A DNA stretch of 64,000 nucleotides from an uncultured Porphyromonadaceae bacterium (GCA_948467675.1 CAOKFI010000002.1:180313-244312), one strand, 5' to 3'. Shown: positions 26,753 to 37,397, counted from the first letter of the stretch. The notes: generated from the letters alone by a model not told the origin. Numbers and translations are program-made.

Positions 26753-29023
26753 ATGGTAAAGCCAATTAAGAAGACCATCGAGCTGGGCGACGGACGTACG
26801 ATCACCCTCGAGACTGGCAAACTTGCCAAGCAAGCCGATGGTGCCGTTGAATTGCGGATGGGCAACACTATGCTTCTCGCTACTGTTGTCTCTGCCGCAG
26901 AAGCCGGCGAAGGGGTTGACTTCATGCCCCTGACCGTGGAGTATAAAGAGAAATTTTCATCGCTTGGCCGTTTCCCCGGTGGATTTCTCAAACGCGAGGG
27001 ACGTGCGTCGGATTATGAGATCCTGACCTCACGTCTTGTGGACCGCGTGCTCCGTCCGCTGTTCCCCGACAATTACCATGCCGACACATTCGTAAACATC
27101 ACCATGTATTCGGCCGACGGTGTCGATATTCCCGATGCATTGGCAGGTCTGGCCGCTTCGGCAGCTATCGCAGTGAGCGATATCCCGTTCAATGGCCCGA
27201 TCTCCGAGGTGCGCGTGGCGCGTATCGACGGTAAGTTTGTCATAAACCCCACTTTCGAGCAGCTTGAGAAAGCCGATATGGATCTGATGGTTGGCGCTAC
27301 CTACGACAATATCATGATGGTTGAGGGCGAGATGGACGAAGTATCCGAGCAGGATCTGCTCGATGCGCTGAAAGTAGCCCATGACGCTATAAAAGTACAC
27401 TGTCAGGTGCAGCTTGAACTCGCCGAGGCAGTGGGTTCGACCGTAAAGCGCGAGTATTGCCATGAAGTCAACGACGAGGATCTGCGCAAAGACGTCCGCG
27501 AGAAGTGCTACGACAAGGTCTATGCCATAGCCAAGGCCGGCAATGCCGACAAGCACTGGCGTCACGACCAGTTCGATGCCGTCTGCAAGGAGTATATCGA
27601 GTCTCTGCCCGAAGATGAGCGTGACGAGAAGACACCTCTGGTGAAGCGCTACTACCACGATGTAGAGAAAGAGGCTATGCGCCGCTGCATTCTGGACGAG
27701 GGCATACGTCTCGACGGCCGCAAGACTACCGAGATCCGTCCTATCTGGGCTGAGGTGGACTATATCCCCGGTCCTCACGGATCAGCGGTATTTACCCGTG
27801 GCGAGACCCAGTCGCTGTCGACTGTGACTCTCGGAACCAAACTCGACGAGAAGATCGTAGATGACGTTCTGGATCAGGGTCGCGAGCGTTTCCTCCTGCA
27901 CTATAATTTCCCTCCGTTCTCGACAGGCGAGGCCAAGGCATCGCGTGGTGTAAGCCGTCGCGAAGTAGGCCACGGCAATCTGGCTCACCGCGCTCTGAAG
28001 CGCATGTTCCCCGACGGATTCCCCTACGTGGTGCGCGTAGTCAGCGATATCCTCGAGAGCAACGGTTCGTCGTCGATGGCAACCGTATGTGCCGGTACCC
28101 TTGCATTGCTCGATGCCGGCGTTCAGCTCAAGAAGCCTGTAAGCGGTATCGCTATGGGCCTGATCACTGACAACGAGACCGGCAAGTATGCTGTGCTGTC
28201 CGATATTCTCGGCGACGAGGATCACCTCGGCGACATGGACTTCAAGGTGACAGGAACCAAGGACGGTATCACAGCCACACAGATGGATATCAAGTGCGAC
28301 GGTCTGTCGTATGAGATCCTCGAGAAGGCACTTATGCAGGCTCATGACGGCCGCATGCACATACTCGGAATCATAAACGATACTATACCCGCACCCCGCG
28401 AGGATTACAAGCCTCATGTGCCCCGTATTGTCACCATGACCATTCCGAAGGATCTGATCGGTGCTGTAATAGGCCCGGGCGGCAAGGTGATCCAGGGTAT
28501 TCAGGAAGCCAGTGGTGCGACAGTCTCGATCGACGAGATCGACAATGCCGGCTACATCGAGGTGGCAGCTGCCAACAAGGCTGCTATCGACAAGGCTCTC
28601 GAGCTCATCAATGGTATCGTGGCTCAGCCTGAGGAAGGCAAGGTCTACAAGGGCAAAGTACAGTCGATACTCGACTTCGGCGCATTTGTGGAATTCATGC
28701 CTAACCGTGACGGACTCCTGCACATCTCGGAGATCTCATGGGATCGTCTCGACACTATGGAGGCTTCCGGTCTGAAAGAGGGCGATGAAGTGGAAGTGAA
28801 GCTCATCGAGATCGACAAGAAGAGCGGCAAGTTCCGTCTGTCGATGCGTGCTCTTCAGCCTAAACCCGAAGGTTATGTAGAGCGTGAGCGTGCTCCCCGT
28901 GCTCCTCGCGCCGACCGTGGCGACCGTCCCCGTCGTGAGGGTGGCGACCGTGGCCCGCGTCGCGACCGTGGCGATCGTCCCCGTCGTGAGGGAGGCGACC
29001 GTCCCCGCCGTGATCAGGAGTGA
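26753..29023 (+). CDS. pnp: Polyribonucleotide nucleotidyltransferase (PNPase) with Arg/Gly-rich tail
   Basis: Phosphorolytic 3'-5' exoribonuclease of RNA turnover. 756 residues from the ATG at 26753, chosen because the protein then begins [15 protein letters not shown] as expected and the promoter lies just before it. Two RNase PH domains (about 1-230 and 310-540; [11 protein letters not shown] and [14 protein letters not shown]), KH domain (about 550-615; [17 protein letters not shown]), S1 domain (about 620-690; [18 protein letters not shown]). The last 45 residues form a basic tail of repeated [11 protein letters not shown] blocks, as in RNA-binding RGG-like tails. Confidence 0.96.
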   Translation: MVKPIKKTIELGDGRTITLETGKLAKQADGAVELRMGNTMLLATVVSAAEAGEGVDFMPLTVEYKEKFSSLGRFPGGFLKREGRASDYEILTSRLVDRVLRPLFPDNYHADTFVNITMYSADGVDIPDALAGLAASAAIAVSDIPFNGPISEVRVARIDGKFVINPTFEQLEKADMDLMVGATYDNIMMVEGEMDEVSEQDLLDALKVAHDAIKVHCQVQLELAEAVGSTVKREYCHEVNDEDLRKDVREKCYDKVYAIAKAGNADKHWRHDQFDAVCKEYIESLPEDERDEKTPLVKRYYHDVEKEAMRRCILDEGIRLDGRKTTEIRPIWAEVDYIPGPHGSAVFTRGETQSLSTVTLGTKLDEKIVDDVLDQGRERFLLHYNFPPFSTGEAKASRGVSRREVGHGNLAHRALKRMFPDGFPYVVRVVSDILESNGSSSMATVCAGTLALLDAGVQLKKPVSGIAMGLITDNETGKYAVLSDILGDEDHLGDMDFKVTGTKDGITATQMDIKCDGLSYEILEKALMQAHDGRMHILGIINDTIPAPREDYKPHVPRIVTMTIPKDLIGAVIGPGGKVIQGIQEASGATVSIDEIDNAGYIEVAAANKAAIDKALELINGIVAQPEEGKVYKGKVQSILDFGAFVEFMPNRDGLLHISEISWDRLDTMEASGLKEGDEVEVKLIEIDKKSGKFRLSMRALQPKPEGYVERERAPRAPRADRGDRPRREGGDRGPRRDRGDRPRREGGDRPRRDQE
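28910..29005 (+). repeat. Imperfect direct repeats encoding the PNPase tail
   Basis: Copies of a unit resembling gaccgtccccgtcgtgaggg recur through the last 100 bases of pnp, with units near 28921 and 28975, and encode R-P-R-R-E-G-G-D. Such repeats can change copy number. Confidence 0.6.
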
Positions 29024-29047
29024 TTACGTAACAAGAGAATAAATGAA

Positions 29048-29081
29048 AGACCCCGGCTTCATTGTATATGAGCCGGGGTCT
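29048..29081. terminator. Strong GC-rich hairpin after pnp, possibly bidirectional
   Basis: agaccccggct (29048-29058) pairs perfectly with agccggggtct (29071-29081). The plus side lacks a good T-run; on the minus side TTTCATTTATT follows, so it may also end a minus-strand transcript. Confidence 0.65.
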
Positions 29082-29564
29082 GCTCATTTAACGGACTTTT
29101 GTGTGCGGATCCGGGCGGCGGCGCGGGCCCTTTGCGTGCTGCACAGGCTGCGGGTAGCAGTCACCGCTGCCGGTATGTACGCGTCCATACCGTGCGCTGC
29201 CGCTCGGATCACAGCCCTTGCAGGCACTGTTGCCGCCGCTTGCGGATCTGCCTTCCGGATTTCCCGTGGGTGCGACATCCGTGTCGGTCGCCGCTTTCGC
29301 TGGATGGTGCCGGTATCTACACCCTCGGTGGAGCTATCGCCGGTGCGCGTTTGCGGACGGTACCACTTTCCGTTTGCGCGCGGTGGCCTCTTTTCCTCAC
29401 GATACCGGCATCAGCCGCAGGTTTCGGTATCGGCTGACTGGCGTCGTCCCATGGTCGGGGATCCGATGCAAAGTTACGGTGCGGAAAAGGGGATGGACTG
29501 CGATTTTTCCGAAATGCAGATGTTAAAATGTGTAAATGGTCTTTGCGCTGTCCGCAGGATGCGT
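29082..29564. other. GC-rich stretch without a recognisable gene
   Basis: About 480 bases between pnp and the SGNH hydrolase gene. All six frames give only low-complexity, Arg/Ala-rich products, with no signal peptide or motif. On the minus strand a TAACTTTG box at 29474-29467 and the hairpin at 29081-29048 would bracket an RNA of about 410 bases. It does not show the universal P4 sequence of RNase P RNA (GAGGAAAGTCC) or tmRNA ends. Contains a near-palindrome ggtatgtacgcgtccatacc at about 29173-29192. Confidence 0.4.
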
Positions 29565-30386
29565 TCAGCGGGCGATGTTGAGTAGGGTGAGGTTGTCGAG
29601 GACTGTGTCCTGTGCTATGCGTTGGAGGGCTTCGGCGGTTTCGGGTGACAGGCCTGCGTCGTATTTGGTCTGGTAATGCCGCTGCAGTATGGTTGTGAAT
29701 ATGACATTGGCGGCGAGGTATGATCCGGCTTTTGATGGATGGTAGCTGTCCTGATTGTACAGCCACAGATTGGGCATCTGTTCTTTGGCTACTTTCCAAG
29801 CCATGCCTACCGGGGCGCACCATGCGTTGTTGTCGTAGGCCATTTCGAGGTAGCTTGTCTTCAATCGTTCCTGCATGCCTTCATAGCTGTCGGAGAGCGG
29901 GTATGAGTGGTCGTTGTTCCGTACGTTGAATATGCTGCCGTATTTATGTCCCCATGTCATGAAGAATATGACTTTGGCGTCGGGGCTTCCGGCGTGAACG
30001 AGGCTGTCGAGTGTATGGGCTGCCGGATACACTTTCTCTCGTACGAGCGATGTGGGGCCTGCGGGATCTGAGCTCTGTTCCTGGATGATCACATAGTCCC
30101 ATCCTCCTTTTGCGAGAGTTTCGGTCAGTACGGGGTCTTTCAGATGTCCGCTTAGTCTCTGTCCGCCTTTGACTATGCGTGAGCAGGAGTATTTGAGTTT
30201 CTGGGTCGTGGCTATGTCCCTGACCATGTCGGGCATGTTGTTGTGGTATGTGAAACTGTTGCCGATGAACAGAATGCGTACGGAGTCCTCGTCGGCCTGT
30301 TTCTTGGCTCCGGCACAGAATGTGGCTGATAGCGCAATCAATACTGCGATGATGCGCAGCTGAGTGAAGATGCAGTTTGGTTTCAT
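29565..30386 (-). CDS. Secreted SGNH/GDSL-type hydrolase, DUF4886-like
   Basis: 273 residues with a signal peptide ending near CAGA. The block I serine is in ILFIGNSFTYHNNM and the block V Asp-His pair is in DSYHPSKAGSYLAA; the oxyanion Gly and Asn may be in VKGGQRLSG and DYVIIQEQSS. Such proteins act as esterases, for example on acetylated glycans, but the substrate is unknown here. A -7-like box TATCTTTA is present on the minus strand at 30438-30431, so it is transcribed on its own. Confidence 0.85.
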   Translation of the reverse strand: MKPNCIFTQLRIIAVLIALSATFCAGAKKQADEDSVRILFIGNSFTYHNNMPDMVRDIATTQKLKYSCSRIVKGGQRLSGHLKDPVLTETLAKGGWDYVIIQEQSSDPAGPTSLVREKVYPAAHTLDSLVHAGSPDAKVIFFMTWGHKYGSIFNVRNNDHSYPLSDSYEGMQERLKTSYLEMAYDNNAWCAPVGMAWKVAKEQMPNLWLYNQDSYHPSKAGSYLAANVIFTTILQRHYQTKYDAGLSPETAEALQRIAQDTVLDNLTLLNIAR

Positions 30387-30464
30387 GGATACAACGGTTA
30401 ATTAAGGGTTTATGATATAAGACGTAAAGATAGTCGAAATGTACCAACAAATGTGCAATAAAAT

Positions 30465-30500
30465 GAAATCAGGCATGCTCCCGGGAGCATGCCTGATTTC
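30465..30500 (-). terminator. Terminator of the sdhCAB operon
   Basis: A perfect palindrome: gaaatcaggcatgctc pairs with gagcatgcctgatttc around ccgg. On the minus strand it is followed by ATTTTATT. Confidence 0.8.
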
Positions 30501-30524
30501 TCTATTGGAGTAAGGTTGGAATGA

Positions 30525-31274
30525 TCAATCGCTGCATTTTGCTTTGATGAACTCGCGGTTGAGACGAGCGATGTTGCTCAGCGAGATGTTCTTGGGGCAT
30601 TCGGCGGCGCAGGCTCCAGTGTTGGTGCAGTTGCCGAATCCGAGTTCGTCCATTTTCTTGACCATACGGCGGGCGCGGCGTGCACGCTCTACCTGACCCT
30701 GTGGCAGGAGAGCGAACTGGCTTACCTTTGCCGATACGAAGAGCATAGCCGATCCGTTCTTGCAGGCAGCCACACAGGCTCCGCAACCGATGCATGTGGC
30801 TGCGTCCATGGCCATGTCGGCTTTGATTTTCGAGATTGGGAGGTCGTTGGCATCCTGCGCACCACCGCAGTTGAACGAAACGTATCCGCCAGCCTGCTGG
30901 ATCTTGTCGAAAGCGTTGCGGTCGACGATAAGGTCTTTGATCACGGGGAATGCAGCGGAACGCCAGGGTTCTACCGTGATGGTCTCGCCTTCGTTGAATC
31001 GGCGCATGTATAGCTGGCATGTAGTGGCTCCTGTGGCGGGTCCGTGCGGATGTCCGTTGATGTAGAGCGAACACATGCCGCATATGCCTTCGCGGCAGTC
31101 GGAGTCGAATGCTACCGGCTCCTGTTTTTTCTGAACGAGCTGCTCGTTGAGAATATCGAGGGTCTCAAGAAACGAAGTGTCGGTATCGGTCGTCACGTCG
31201 TATGTTTCAAAATGACCCGTCTCCTTCGGTCCGGCCTGACGCCAGATCTTGAGTTTTACATTTATAGTTGCCAT
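30525..31274 (-). CDS. sdhB: Succinate dehydrogenase/fumarate reductase iron-sulfur subunit
   Basis: Electron-transfer subunit linking the flavoprotein to the membrane cytochrome. 249 residues. Cysteine motifs for three clusters: CREGICGMC for [2Fe-2S], and [11 protein letters not shown] and [14 protein letters not shown] for the [4Fe-4S] and [3Fe-4S] centres. Third gene of the sdhCAB operon, 24 bases after sdhA. In anaerobic Bacteroidales the complex works mainly as a fumarate reductase in the route to succinate and propionate. Confidence 0.96.
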   Translation of the reverse strand: MATINVKLKIWRQAGPKETGHFETYDVTTDTDTSFLETLDILNEQLVQKKQEPVAFDSDCREGICGMCSLYINGHPHGPATGATTCQLYMRRFNEGETITVEPWRSAAFPVIKDLIVDRNAFDKIQQAGGYVSFNCGGAQDANDLPISKIKADMAMDAATCIGCGACVAACKNGSAMLFVSAKVSQFALLPQGQVERARRARRMVKKMDELGFGNCTNTGACAAECPKNISLSNIARLNREFIKAKCSD

Positions 31275-31298
31275 TTGAGTGATGTTACTGGTTTGGGA

Positions 31299-33311
31299 TT
31301 ATGACTTATAGTTACGGGTTTGAACCTTGATCGCCTCGTAGTGGAGTGGTTCTTTGATCAGAGTGGGAGCGGCGTTGTCGTTGCCGGCATAATCCCAGCA
31401 CGAAACGTAGAAGAAGTGTTCGTCGTCGCGCTTGGCTTCGCCTTCCTCGGTCTGATATTCCTCGCGGAAGTGTCCGCCGCAGCTTTCGTTGCGGTTCAGT
31501 GCGTCGTAAGCGATGAGTTCGCCCATGGTTATGAAGTCATTAAGGCGGAAAGCCTTGTCCAGTTCGTTGTTCATGCCTTCCTGAGTGCCGGGAACGTAGA
31601 GGTTGGTCTCGAATTCCTTGCGCAGCTCTTTGAGCTTGGAGAGAGCCAGCTCCAGTCCCTCTTTGGTGCGTCCCATGCCGACATACTCCCACATGATGTG
31701 GCCGAGTTCCTTGTGGATGGAGTCGACAGAGCGGTTGCCCTGGATTGCGAGAAGTGCCTTCTCGTGCTCGATACAAGCTTTTTCGGCTTCTTCGAATTCG
31801 GGGGTATCGGTAGAGAAGCGGGGAACTGTGATCTGGTCGCTGAGATAGTTCTGGATGGTGTAGGGGAGTACGAAGTAACCGTCGGCCAGACCCTGCATGA
31901 GCGCAGATGCGCCGAGACGGTTTGCACCGTGGTCGGAGAAGTTGCACTCGCCGATTGCGAACAGACCGGTGATCGAAGTCTGGAGCTCATAGTCAACCCA
32001 CAGACCACCCATTGTGTAGTGGATAGCGGGGAAGATCATCATCGGGTTGTAGTAGTCGACACCGTTCTTGTTGCATGCGAATTCGCCCGGATTGACGTCG
32101 GTGATCTCCTCGTACATGTCGAAGAGGTTGCCGTAGCGCTGGCGCACCTGATCTATGCCGAGACGGTTTATAGCGTCGCTGAAGTCAAGGAATACGGCAA
32201 GGCCAGTGTTGTTTACTCCGAAGCCTTTGTCGCAACGTTCCTTGGCGGCACGCGAAGCGACGTCGCGGGGCACGAGGTTGCCGAATGCAGGGTAGCGGCG
32301 CTCCAGATAGTAGTCGCGATCCTCCTCGGGTATGTCAGAACCCTTGATGGTGCCGGCCTGCAGTTTCTTGGCGTCTTCTATGTTTTTCGGAACCCAGATG
32401 CGTCCGTCGTTACGGAGCGATTCAGACATCAGCGTGAGCTTTGACTGCTGGTCGCCATGTACGGGGATACATGTGGGATGAATCTGTACGAATGCCGGGT
32501 TGGCGAAATAAGCTCCTTTGCGGTAGGCTGCGATGGCTGCGGAGCAGTTGCAACCCATAGCGTTGGTGCTGAGGAAGTATGTGTTGCCGTAGCCACCGGT
32601 CGCAAGTACGACTGCGTGGGCAGCGAAGCGTTCGAATTTGCCGGTCACGAGGTTTTTGGCGATGATACCGCGTGCGCGTCCGTCGACCATAACTACGTCG
32701 TGCATCTCGTAGCGGTTGAAGCTCTTGACTTTGCCGAGTTCGATCTGGCGGTTTAGCGAAGAGTATGCACCGAGCAGGAGCTGCTGTCCTGTCTGACCTT
32801 TAGCGTAGAATGTGCGGGATACCTGTGCACCACCGAACGAACGGTTGGCGAGCAGGCCTCCGTATTCGCGGGCGAAAGGTACGCCCTGAGCCACGCACTG
32901 GTCGATGATATTGTTTGACACTTCAGCCAGACGGTATACGTTGGCTTCTCGTGCACGATAGTCACCACCCTTTACGGTGTCGTAGAACAGTCGGTAAACG
33001 GAGTCACCGTCGTTCTGATAGTTCTTGGCAGCGTTGATACCGCCCTGTGCGGCTATAGAGTGAGCACGACGGGGAGAGTCCTGGATGCAGAAGTTGAGGA
33101 CGTTGAATCCCATTTCTGCGAGAGTAGATGCTGCAGACGCACCAGCCAGACCGGTACCTACCACAATCACGTCAAGACGGCGCTTGTTGGCGGGGTTGAC
33201 CAGTTTCTGATGGGCCTTGTAGTTGGTCCACTTCTCTGCAACCGGACCTTCGGGTATTTTTGAGTCGGCTGCGGGAATTACCAAGCCGTCAGTAGTTTTG
33301 TTGAGTTCCAT
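31299..33311 (-). CDS. sdhA: Succinate dehydrogenase/fumarate reductase flavoprotein subunit
   Basis: Catalytic subunit with covalent FAD. About 670 residues from the ATG at 33311; an upstream in-frame start would overlap sdhC and adds a Lys/Leu-rich stretch, so it is rejected. FAD-binding [15 protein letters not shown], flavin-histidine region [17 protein letters not shown], active-site H-P-T in [13 protein letters not shown] and [17 protein letters not shown] are present. The long form with a C-terminal extension is that of the Bacteroidota/epsilon type. 13-base gap to sdhC. Confidence 0.96.
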   Translation of the reverse strand: MELNKTTDGLVIPAADSKIPEGPVAEKWTNYKAHQKLVNPANKRRLDVIVVGTGLAGASAASTLAEMGFNVLNFCIQDSPRRAHSIAAQGGINAAKNYQNDGDSVYRLFYDTVKGGDYRAREANVYRLAEVSNNIIDQCVAQGVPFAREYGGLLANRSFGGAQVSRTFYAKGQTGQQLLLGAYSSLNRQIELGKVKSFNRYEMHDVVMVDGRARGIIAKNLVTGKFERFAAHAVVLATGGYGNTYFLSTNAMGCNCSAAIAAYRKGAYFANPAFVQIHPTCIPVHGDQQSKLTLMSESLRNDGRIWVPKNIEDAKKLQAGTIKGSDIPEEDRDYYLERRYPAFGNLVPRDVASRAAKERCDKGFGVNNTGLAVFLDFSDAINRLGIDQVRQRYGNLFDMYEEITDVNPGEFACNKNGVDYYNPMMIFPAIHYTMGGLWVDYELQTSITGLFAIGECNFSDHGANRLGASALMQGLADGYFVLPYTIQNYLSDQITVPRFSTDTPEFEEAEKACIEHEKALLAIQGNRSVDSIHKELGHIMWEYVGMGRTKEGLELALSKLKELRKEFETNLYVPGTQEGMNNELDKAFRLNDFITMGELIAYDALNRNESCGGHFREEYQTEEGEAKRDDEHFFYVSCWDYAGNDNAAPTLIKEPLHYEAIKVQTRNYKS

Positions 33312-33324
33312 ATTGCGCGTTGTG

Positions 33325-34338
33325 TTATTGTTCAGTTTGGTTTGAGATTTCTTGAGCGTCGTCGGCAGCGGGAGCTGCTTCAACGGCTTCCACAGTTTCT
33401 TCAACGGTTTCCACAACAGCAGCGGGAGCTGTTTTGAAGCGGTCGCCGAGTTTGTTCATGACGTCGATCGATTTGTAGAAACTTTCCTGAATCTGCTGAG
33501 CTTCCATCTGGAGTTCCTGCGATTTTGCAGCAGCTTCGGGGCTTTCGGCGTCGATGTCGAGACTGCGGCTGCGCAGGTCTTCCATCTGCTCGTCGGCTTT
33601 GTGCTGAAGCATTTCGAGGTACTGGAATTTGAGTGCGGGATCTGTCAGATAAGTGCCTTTGTTGGCCTGATATGTGAAGACGCCTGCTTCAACGGCAAAC
33701 AGGATTACAACAACCGAAGTCCACCAGAAGGAGATGCATTTGAGGCGGTTCAGCCAGATGTTGTTGTTCCATCCTACGGTCTGGAGCATTGACCAGAATC
33801 CGTGGTTCATGTGGAACCACAGGGCGATGAAGCCGATAAGGTAGACTACCGGAGTCCACCACTGCTCGAACGCGAGCTGCAGGAACAGAGTGCCGGCAGC
33901 GGCGGGGTATTCAAACCCGCCGGCATTGTACCAGTTGCCCCATATTTCCTGCCACTGCATCTTGTACCAGAACTGGCACATGTGCACGATGAGGAATGCC
34001 ACGACCACGATACCGAGTACGAGCATGTTTTTTGACGACCATTCCACGGACGCCGGGCGAGAGTTTACAGCATAGCGCTGGTTGCCGCGGGCGTTGCGGT
34101 TCTGGATTGTGAGCCACAAAGCGTAGATGATGTGAATCACGAAAAGCAGGCCGAGTCCGGCAGAAGCCAAAAGTGCATACCAGTTAGCTCCCAGGAATTC
34201 GCATACAGCGTTGTAGGAAGCCGGCCACACAATAGCTACCGCGTTCATCAGCACGTGAAAAGTAACGAATAGGACAAGACATGCGCCCGTGATGGCCATC
34301 ACGAGCTTCCTGCCTATAGACGAGCTTGTTAACCACAT
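33325..34338 (-). CDS. sdhC: Succinate dehydrogenase cytochrome b subunit with long charged C-terminal tail
   Basis: Single membrane anchor of the complex; no sdhD is present, as normal for this group. 337 residues from the ATG at 34338 ([18 protein letters not shown], the usual start). Five membrane helices occupy about 10-225, with haem-ligand candidates in [32 protein letters not shown] and [12 protein letters not shown]. After residue about 228 there is a hydrophilic, heptad-like segment ([17 protein letters not shown] onward) and a Glu/Ala/Val tail ([19 protein letters not shown]). Typical homologues end soon after the last helix, so the roughly 110-residue extension is unusual. Confidence 0.92.
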   Translation of the reverse strand: MWLTSSSIGRKLVMAITGACLVLFVTFHVLMNAVAIVWPASYNAVCEFLGANWYALLASAGLGLLFVIHIIYALWLTIQNRNARGNQRYAVNSRPASVEWSSKNMLVLGIVVVAFLIVHMCQFWYKMQWQEIWGNWYNAGGFEYPAAAGTLFLQLAFEQWWTPVVYLIGFIALWFHMNHGFWSMLQTVGWNNNIWLNRLKCISFWWTSVVVILFAVEAGVFTYQANKGTYLTDPALKFQYLEMLQHKADEQMEDLRSRSLDIDAESPEAAAKSQELQMEAQQIQESFYKSIDVMNKLGDRFKTAPAAVVETVEETVEAVEAAPAADDAQEISNQTEQ

Positions 34339-34401
34339 AGTAGTTTTTGAATTTAAATTATTGAATTGAATATGAGTATTGCTGCAGTGTTTCAGAAGTT
34401 G

Positions 34402-34409
34402 CAAAATTA
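34402..34409 (-). promoter_or_regulatory. -7 box of the sdhCAB operon
   Basis: TAATTTTG on the minus strand gives a leader of about 55 bases before sdhC. Confidence 0.5.
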
Positions 34410-34591
34410 GTAGCAAATCGGGGATTTAGCAAAAATTAAAGAAAAAATTCTTTAAAAGAACTGCATAAAATCTCATTTTCACTTCTCGGGATTTCCATTA
34501 TCATGAAAAACAGTGATCGGGCGTCAAAACATTCGGCATGCGGTTTTGTTGAGATTTTGGTATAGAGACATTTTTTTAGTAGTAAAGGATT

Positions 34592-36175
34592 ATGAAAAAT
34601 ACCTCATGCGGTGCACAACCGTCCTCGACCACAGGGTCAGGGCGTAAAGTGCTTCAATCCACGGCCAAAGGAACTCTCGCAACGGGGGCTATGGCAGTGC
34701 TTATCATCACGTCGATACTGAGCCTGCGCGGTCTGCCGTCCGAGGCCAAGTACGGCGAGCAGTCGATATTCTATTATCTTTTTGCGGCAGTGGTGTTTCT
34801 GTTGCCATTCTCGCTGGTATGCGCGGAGCTGGCATCGACCTATACCAAGGGCGGCGGTCTGTACCGCTGGGTGTCGGAGGCATTCGGTCCGCGGTGGGGC
34901 TGGACAGCAATGTATCTCGAATGGCAGACGGTGGTGATATGGTTTCCGACGGTGCTTATGTTCGGCTCGGCTTCGCTGGCCTATATTTTCTGGCCGGAGA
35001 GTTTCGATGCGTCATTGGCATCGAACAAGGTCTATACGCTTGTGTTGTCGCTGCTGATATACTGGGTCGCCACGTTCAATGCGTTCAGAGGGCAGAAGTC
35101 GGCCAATCTGCTGAGTACTTACGGCGGAATGATCGGAACCATCATACCGGGAGCCATACTTATCGCGCTCGGTATAATATATGTGGTCATGGGCAAGCAT
35201 GATTATCTGAGCCATGTGCCGTTTTTTCCCGATTTCAGCAATATGGGGACTATAGTTCTGGCGGCGTCCATATTTCTTTTCTATGCCGGCATGGAGCTGC
35301 AGGCCGTGCATATCAACGATATGCCGAATCCGGCGCGTCAGTTTCCGCGATCGGTCTTTCTCGCTATACTTGTAATTGTGGCTGTCTATGCCGCAGGAAC
35401 TCTGGTGATCGGGATTGTCGTGCCTTCGGAGAATATCGATCTTCTGCAGTCGCTGCTGGTGGCGTATAAAGGCTTGTGGGCGTCATTCGGTCTCAGCTGG
35501 ATGGGCAATGTGATGGCACTTCTGATAATGATCGGTGTCATAGGCCAGATCTCGGCGCTTGTCACAGGTCCTGTGACCGGTCTTATGGCGGTGGCGCAGT
35601 CGGGCTATCTTCCCCGGAAACTGCAGACTGTGAATAAGAATGGCGTGAACAAACCGTTGCTCTGGATAGAGGGCGGGCTGGTGTCGGTATTGTTGCTGAT
35701 ACTCATAGTTCTTCCAACTGTGGAGTCGGCCTATCAGATCATGTCGCAGATGGCTACGGTCATATATCTTATAATGGTGCTTCTTATCTACGGTGCATTT
35801 ATCAGACTGCGCCGTACGGAACCTAACCGGAAGCGCGGCTTCAAAATACCCGGAGGCAAGGCGGGTGCGGCCATAGTCTGCACGCTCGGTATATCGGGCG
35901 CTGTTCTGGCTCTTGTGCTCAGTTTTCTACCACCGGCACAGATATCGACGGGTTCTCCGATGATATATGTGGGGATTATAGCCGTAGGTGTGGCTGTGAT
36001 CGTTGCGTTGCCTCTTATAGTCTATTCGCTTCGCAAACCGTCATGGCGTGATCCCGGTCTTCATTTCTATCCGTTTGACTGGCAGATTGAAAACCGTAAG
36101 CCGTCGGAGATTTCGCGATGGAAGCCGGGATACGAGCCTACTGATCAGGAGGTAGAGGAAGCGGAGTCGAGGTAG
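34592..36175 (+). CDS. APC-superfamily amino-acid antiporter, glutamate/GABA type
   Basis: 527-residue inner-membrane transporter with about 12 helices. The first helix region (GAMAVLIITSILSLRGLPS) and the LVCAELASTYTKGGGLYRWVSEAFG segment are typical of the glutamate:GABA antiporter branch. The C-terminal hydrophilic end (about 485-527) has a DPGLHFYPFDWQIENRKP stretch, reminiscent of the plug of GadC-like proteins. No decarboxylase gene adjoins it, so the substrate pair is an inference. It is divergent from sdhC. Confidence 0.82.
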   Translation: MKNTSCGAQPSSTTGSGRKVLQSTAKGTLATGAMAVLIITSILSLRGLPSEAKYGEQSIFYYLFAAVVFLLPFSLVCAELASTYTKGGGLYRWVSEAFGPRWGWTAMYLEWQTVVIWFPTVLMFGSASLAYIFWPESFDASLASNKVYTLVLSLLIYWVATFNAFRGQKSANLLSTYGGMIGTIIPGAILIALGIIYVVMGKHDYLSHVPFFPDFSNMGTIVLAASIFLFYAGMELQAVHINDMPNPARQFPRSVFLAILVIVAVYAAGTLVIGIVVPSENIDLLQSLLVAYKGLWASFGLSWMGNVMALLIMIGVIGQISALVTGPVTGLMAVAQSGYLPRKLQTVNKNGVNKPLLWIEGGLVSVLLLILIVLPTVESAYQIMSQMATVIYLIMVLLIYGAFIRLRRTEPNRKRGFKIPGGKAGAAIVCTLGISGAVLALVLSFLPPAQISTGSPMIYVGIIAVGVAVIVALPLIVYSLRKPSWRDPGLHFYPFDWQIENRKPSEISRWKPGYEPTDQEVEEAESR

Positions 36176-36178
36176 GCC

Positions 36179-36880
36179 TCAATCATTTCGGCTCATGCTC
36201 AGTGCCAGAATGCTGCATCTGGTGTCGGGTGAGGCGGCGGCGATGGCGTTGCAGCATGCTCTTACTGTAGATCCGGTGGTGATTACATCGTCGACGATCA
36301 GTATGTGTTGTCCTTGGAGTTCTTCGGTATACACAGCATGGTATAGACCTTCGGCGGCCTGGTGTCGGGCCTGGGCGCTGCGATGTGTCTGAGAGCGCTG
36401 TAGCCTGGAGGCCCGCAGGTGATCGCCTACGGGTATGCCTGTGGCCGCGCTTATGCCGTAGGCTATATACAGGCTCTGGTTATATCCGCGTGCTATCTGC
36501 CGGAGCCAGTGCAACGGCACCGGTTCAATCATGCTGATGCCGTCGAAGAAGCCTGACGGAGCGATTTCCCTGGCGTAGGTTTCGGCCAGTTCCTCGGCTA
36601 TGCGTGGACGGTTCCGGTATTTTGCGAGGTGGATAAGCCTGGAGTATGGGCTGTGGCGTTCGTAATGGAAAAATGCGGCGGCGCGCTCTATGTGCGTGCG
36701 GTGAGCGGTGCGCCGGTGTATCTCGTTGAATCCGGATGTGTGTATGCCGGTACGCGGCAGTTCGGCAAAGCATTTGAGACAAAGCGTATGTTCGCCGGCG
36801 GCAAGTGTGCATCCGCATACCGGACACCGGTCGGGATATATTACAGATGCCAGGTCATGAAGCCATCCGGGAATGCGCAT
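36179..36880 (-). CDS. comF: ComF-family phosphoribosyltransferase-like protein
   Basis: About 233 residues. N-terminal zinc ribbon (CPVCGCTLAAGEHTLCLKC) and a C-terminal phosphoribosyltransferase fold with the PRPP motif ILIVDDVITTGST. In transformable bacteria ComF acts with ComFA in DNA uptake; in Bacteroidota its role is not settled. I choose the ATG at 36880 (MRIPGWLHDL), because the earlier in-frame ATG at 36919 lies inside recX. Last gene of the nine-gene operon. Confidence 0.9.
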   Translation of the reverse strand: MRIPGWLHDLASVIYPDRCPVCGCTLAAGEHTLCLKCFAELPRTGIHTSGFNEIHRRTAHRTHIERAAAFFHYERHSPYSRLIHLAKYRNRPRIAEELAETYAREIAPSGFFDGISMIEPVPLHWLRQIARGYNQSLYIAYGISAATGIPVGDHLRASRLQRSQTHRSAQARHQAAEGLYHAVYTEELQGQHILIVDDVITTGSTVRACCNAIAAASPDTRCSILALSMSRND

Positions 36881-36899
36881 AGTCAGTATTATGTTGCGG

Positions 36900-37388
36900 T
36901 CAGTCGATGTCGATGTCACGTGCGATATCGCGTATTGTGTCCAGTATGATTCCGGTCTCGAAGCCGCGGTTTACGGCGAATCTTGCCAGCCGCATGCGGT
37001 CGTCGCGCGATAGCGGCCGCTCCATGTTTCTGGCTTTTGTACGGAGGATTCTGAACAGAGTCTCGGCATAGCGTTCCCCGTCGAATTCATTGTCGAGAGC
37101 TTCGGTGGCTATTCGTCGGCTTATGTGTTTGGCGGCCAGTGCTGCAAGGATTTTACGGCATCCCCATCGGGCGTGGTTCAGCTTGTCGCGCACATAGGCG
37201 GCAGCAAACCGTCGGTCGTCGATGTAGCGGTGTTCTATAAGCCGGTCTATGATCGAGTCGGCATCGGAACGGCTTATTCCCCATCGTATCAGTCTGGTCC
37301 GGATGTCGGCCTCGCACTGTTCGGAGATGGCGCACAGCTCCTCTGCTTTAGCAAGAGCCTGGGCTGGGGTGAGCGGTTGTGTCGGCAT
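36900..37388 (-). CDS. recX: Regulatory protein RecX
   Basis: 162 residues of helical three-repeat RecX type (CEADIRTRLIRWGISRSDADSIIDRLIEH, RYIDDRRFAAAYVRDKLNHARWG). Inhibits RecA filament growth. recA is not in the window. Nine bases after the prmC stop. Confidence 0.9.
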   Translation of the reverse strand: MPTQPLTPAQALAKAEELCAISEQCEADIRTRLIRWGISRSDADSIIDRLIEHRYIDDRRFAAAYVRDKLNHARWGCRKILAALAAKHISRRIATEALDNEFDGERYAETLFRILRTKARNMERPLSRDDRMRLARFAVNRGFETGIILDTIRDIARDIDID

Positions 37389-37397
37389 AGGTGTCGG

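Noticed and set aside
29045..29475. RNase P RNA or tmRNA after pnp
   Set aside because: The universally conserved GAGGAAAGTCC core of RNase P RNA and the tmRNA acceptor and T-arm ends are absent on both strands.
29099..29823. Several overlapping frames of 64-180 codons downstream of pnp
   Set aside because: Low-complexity Arg/Ala/Pro products in both strands, and partly antisense to the SGNH hydrolase gene; no recognisable domains.
33312..33416. Earlier start of sdhA within sdhC
   Set aside because: It would overlap sdhC by about 90 bases and adds a Lys/Leu/Pro-rich piece not seen in the family.
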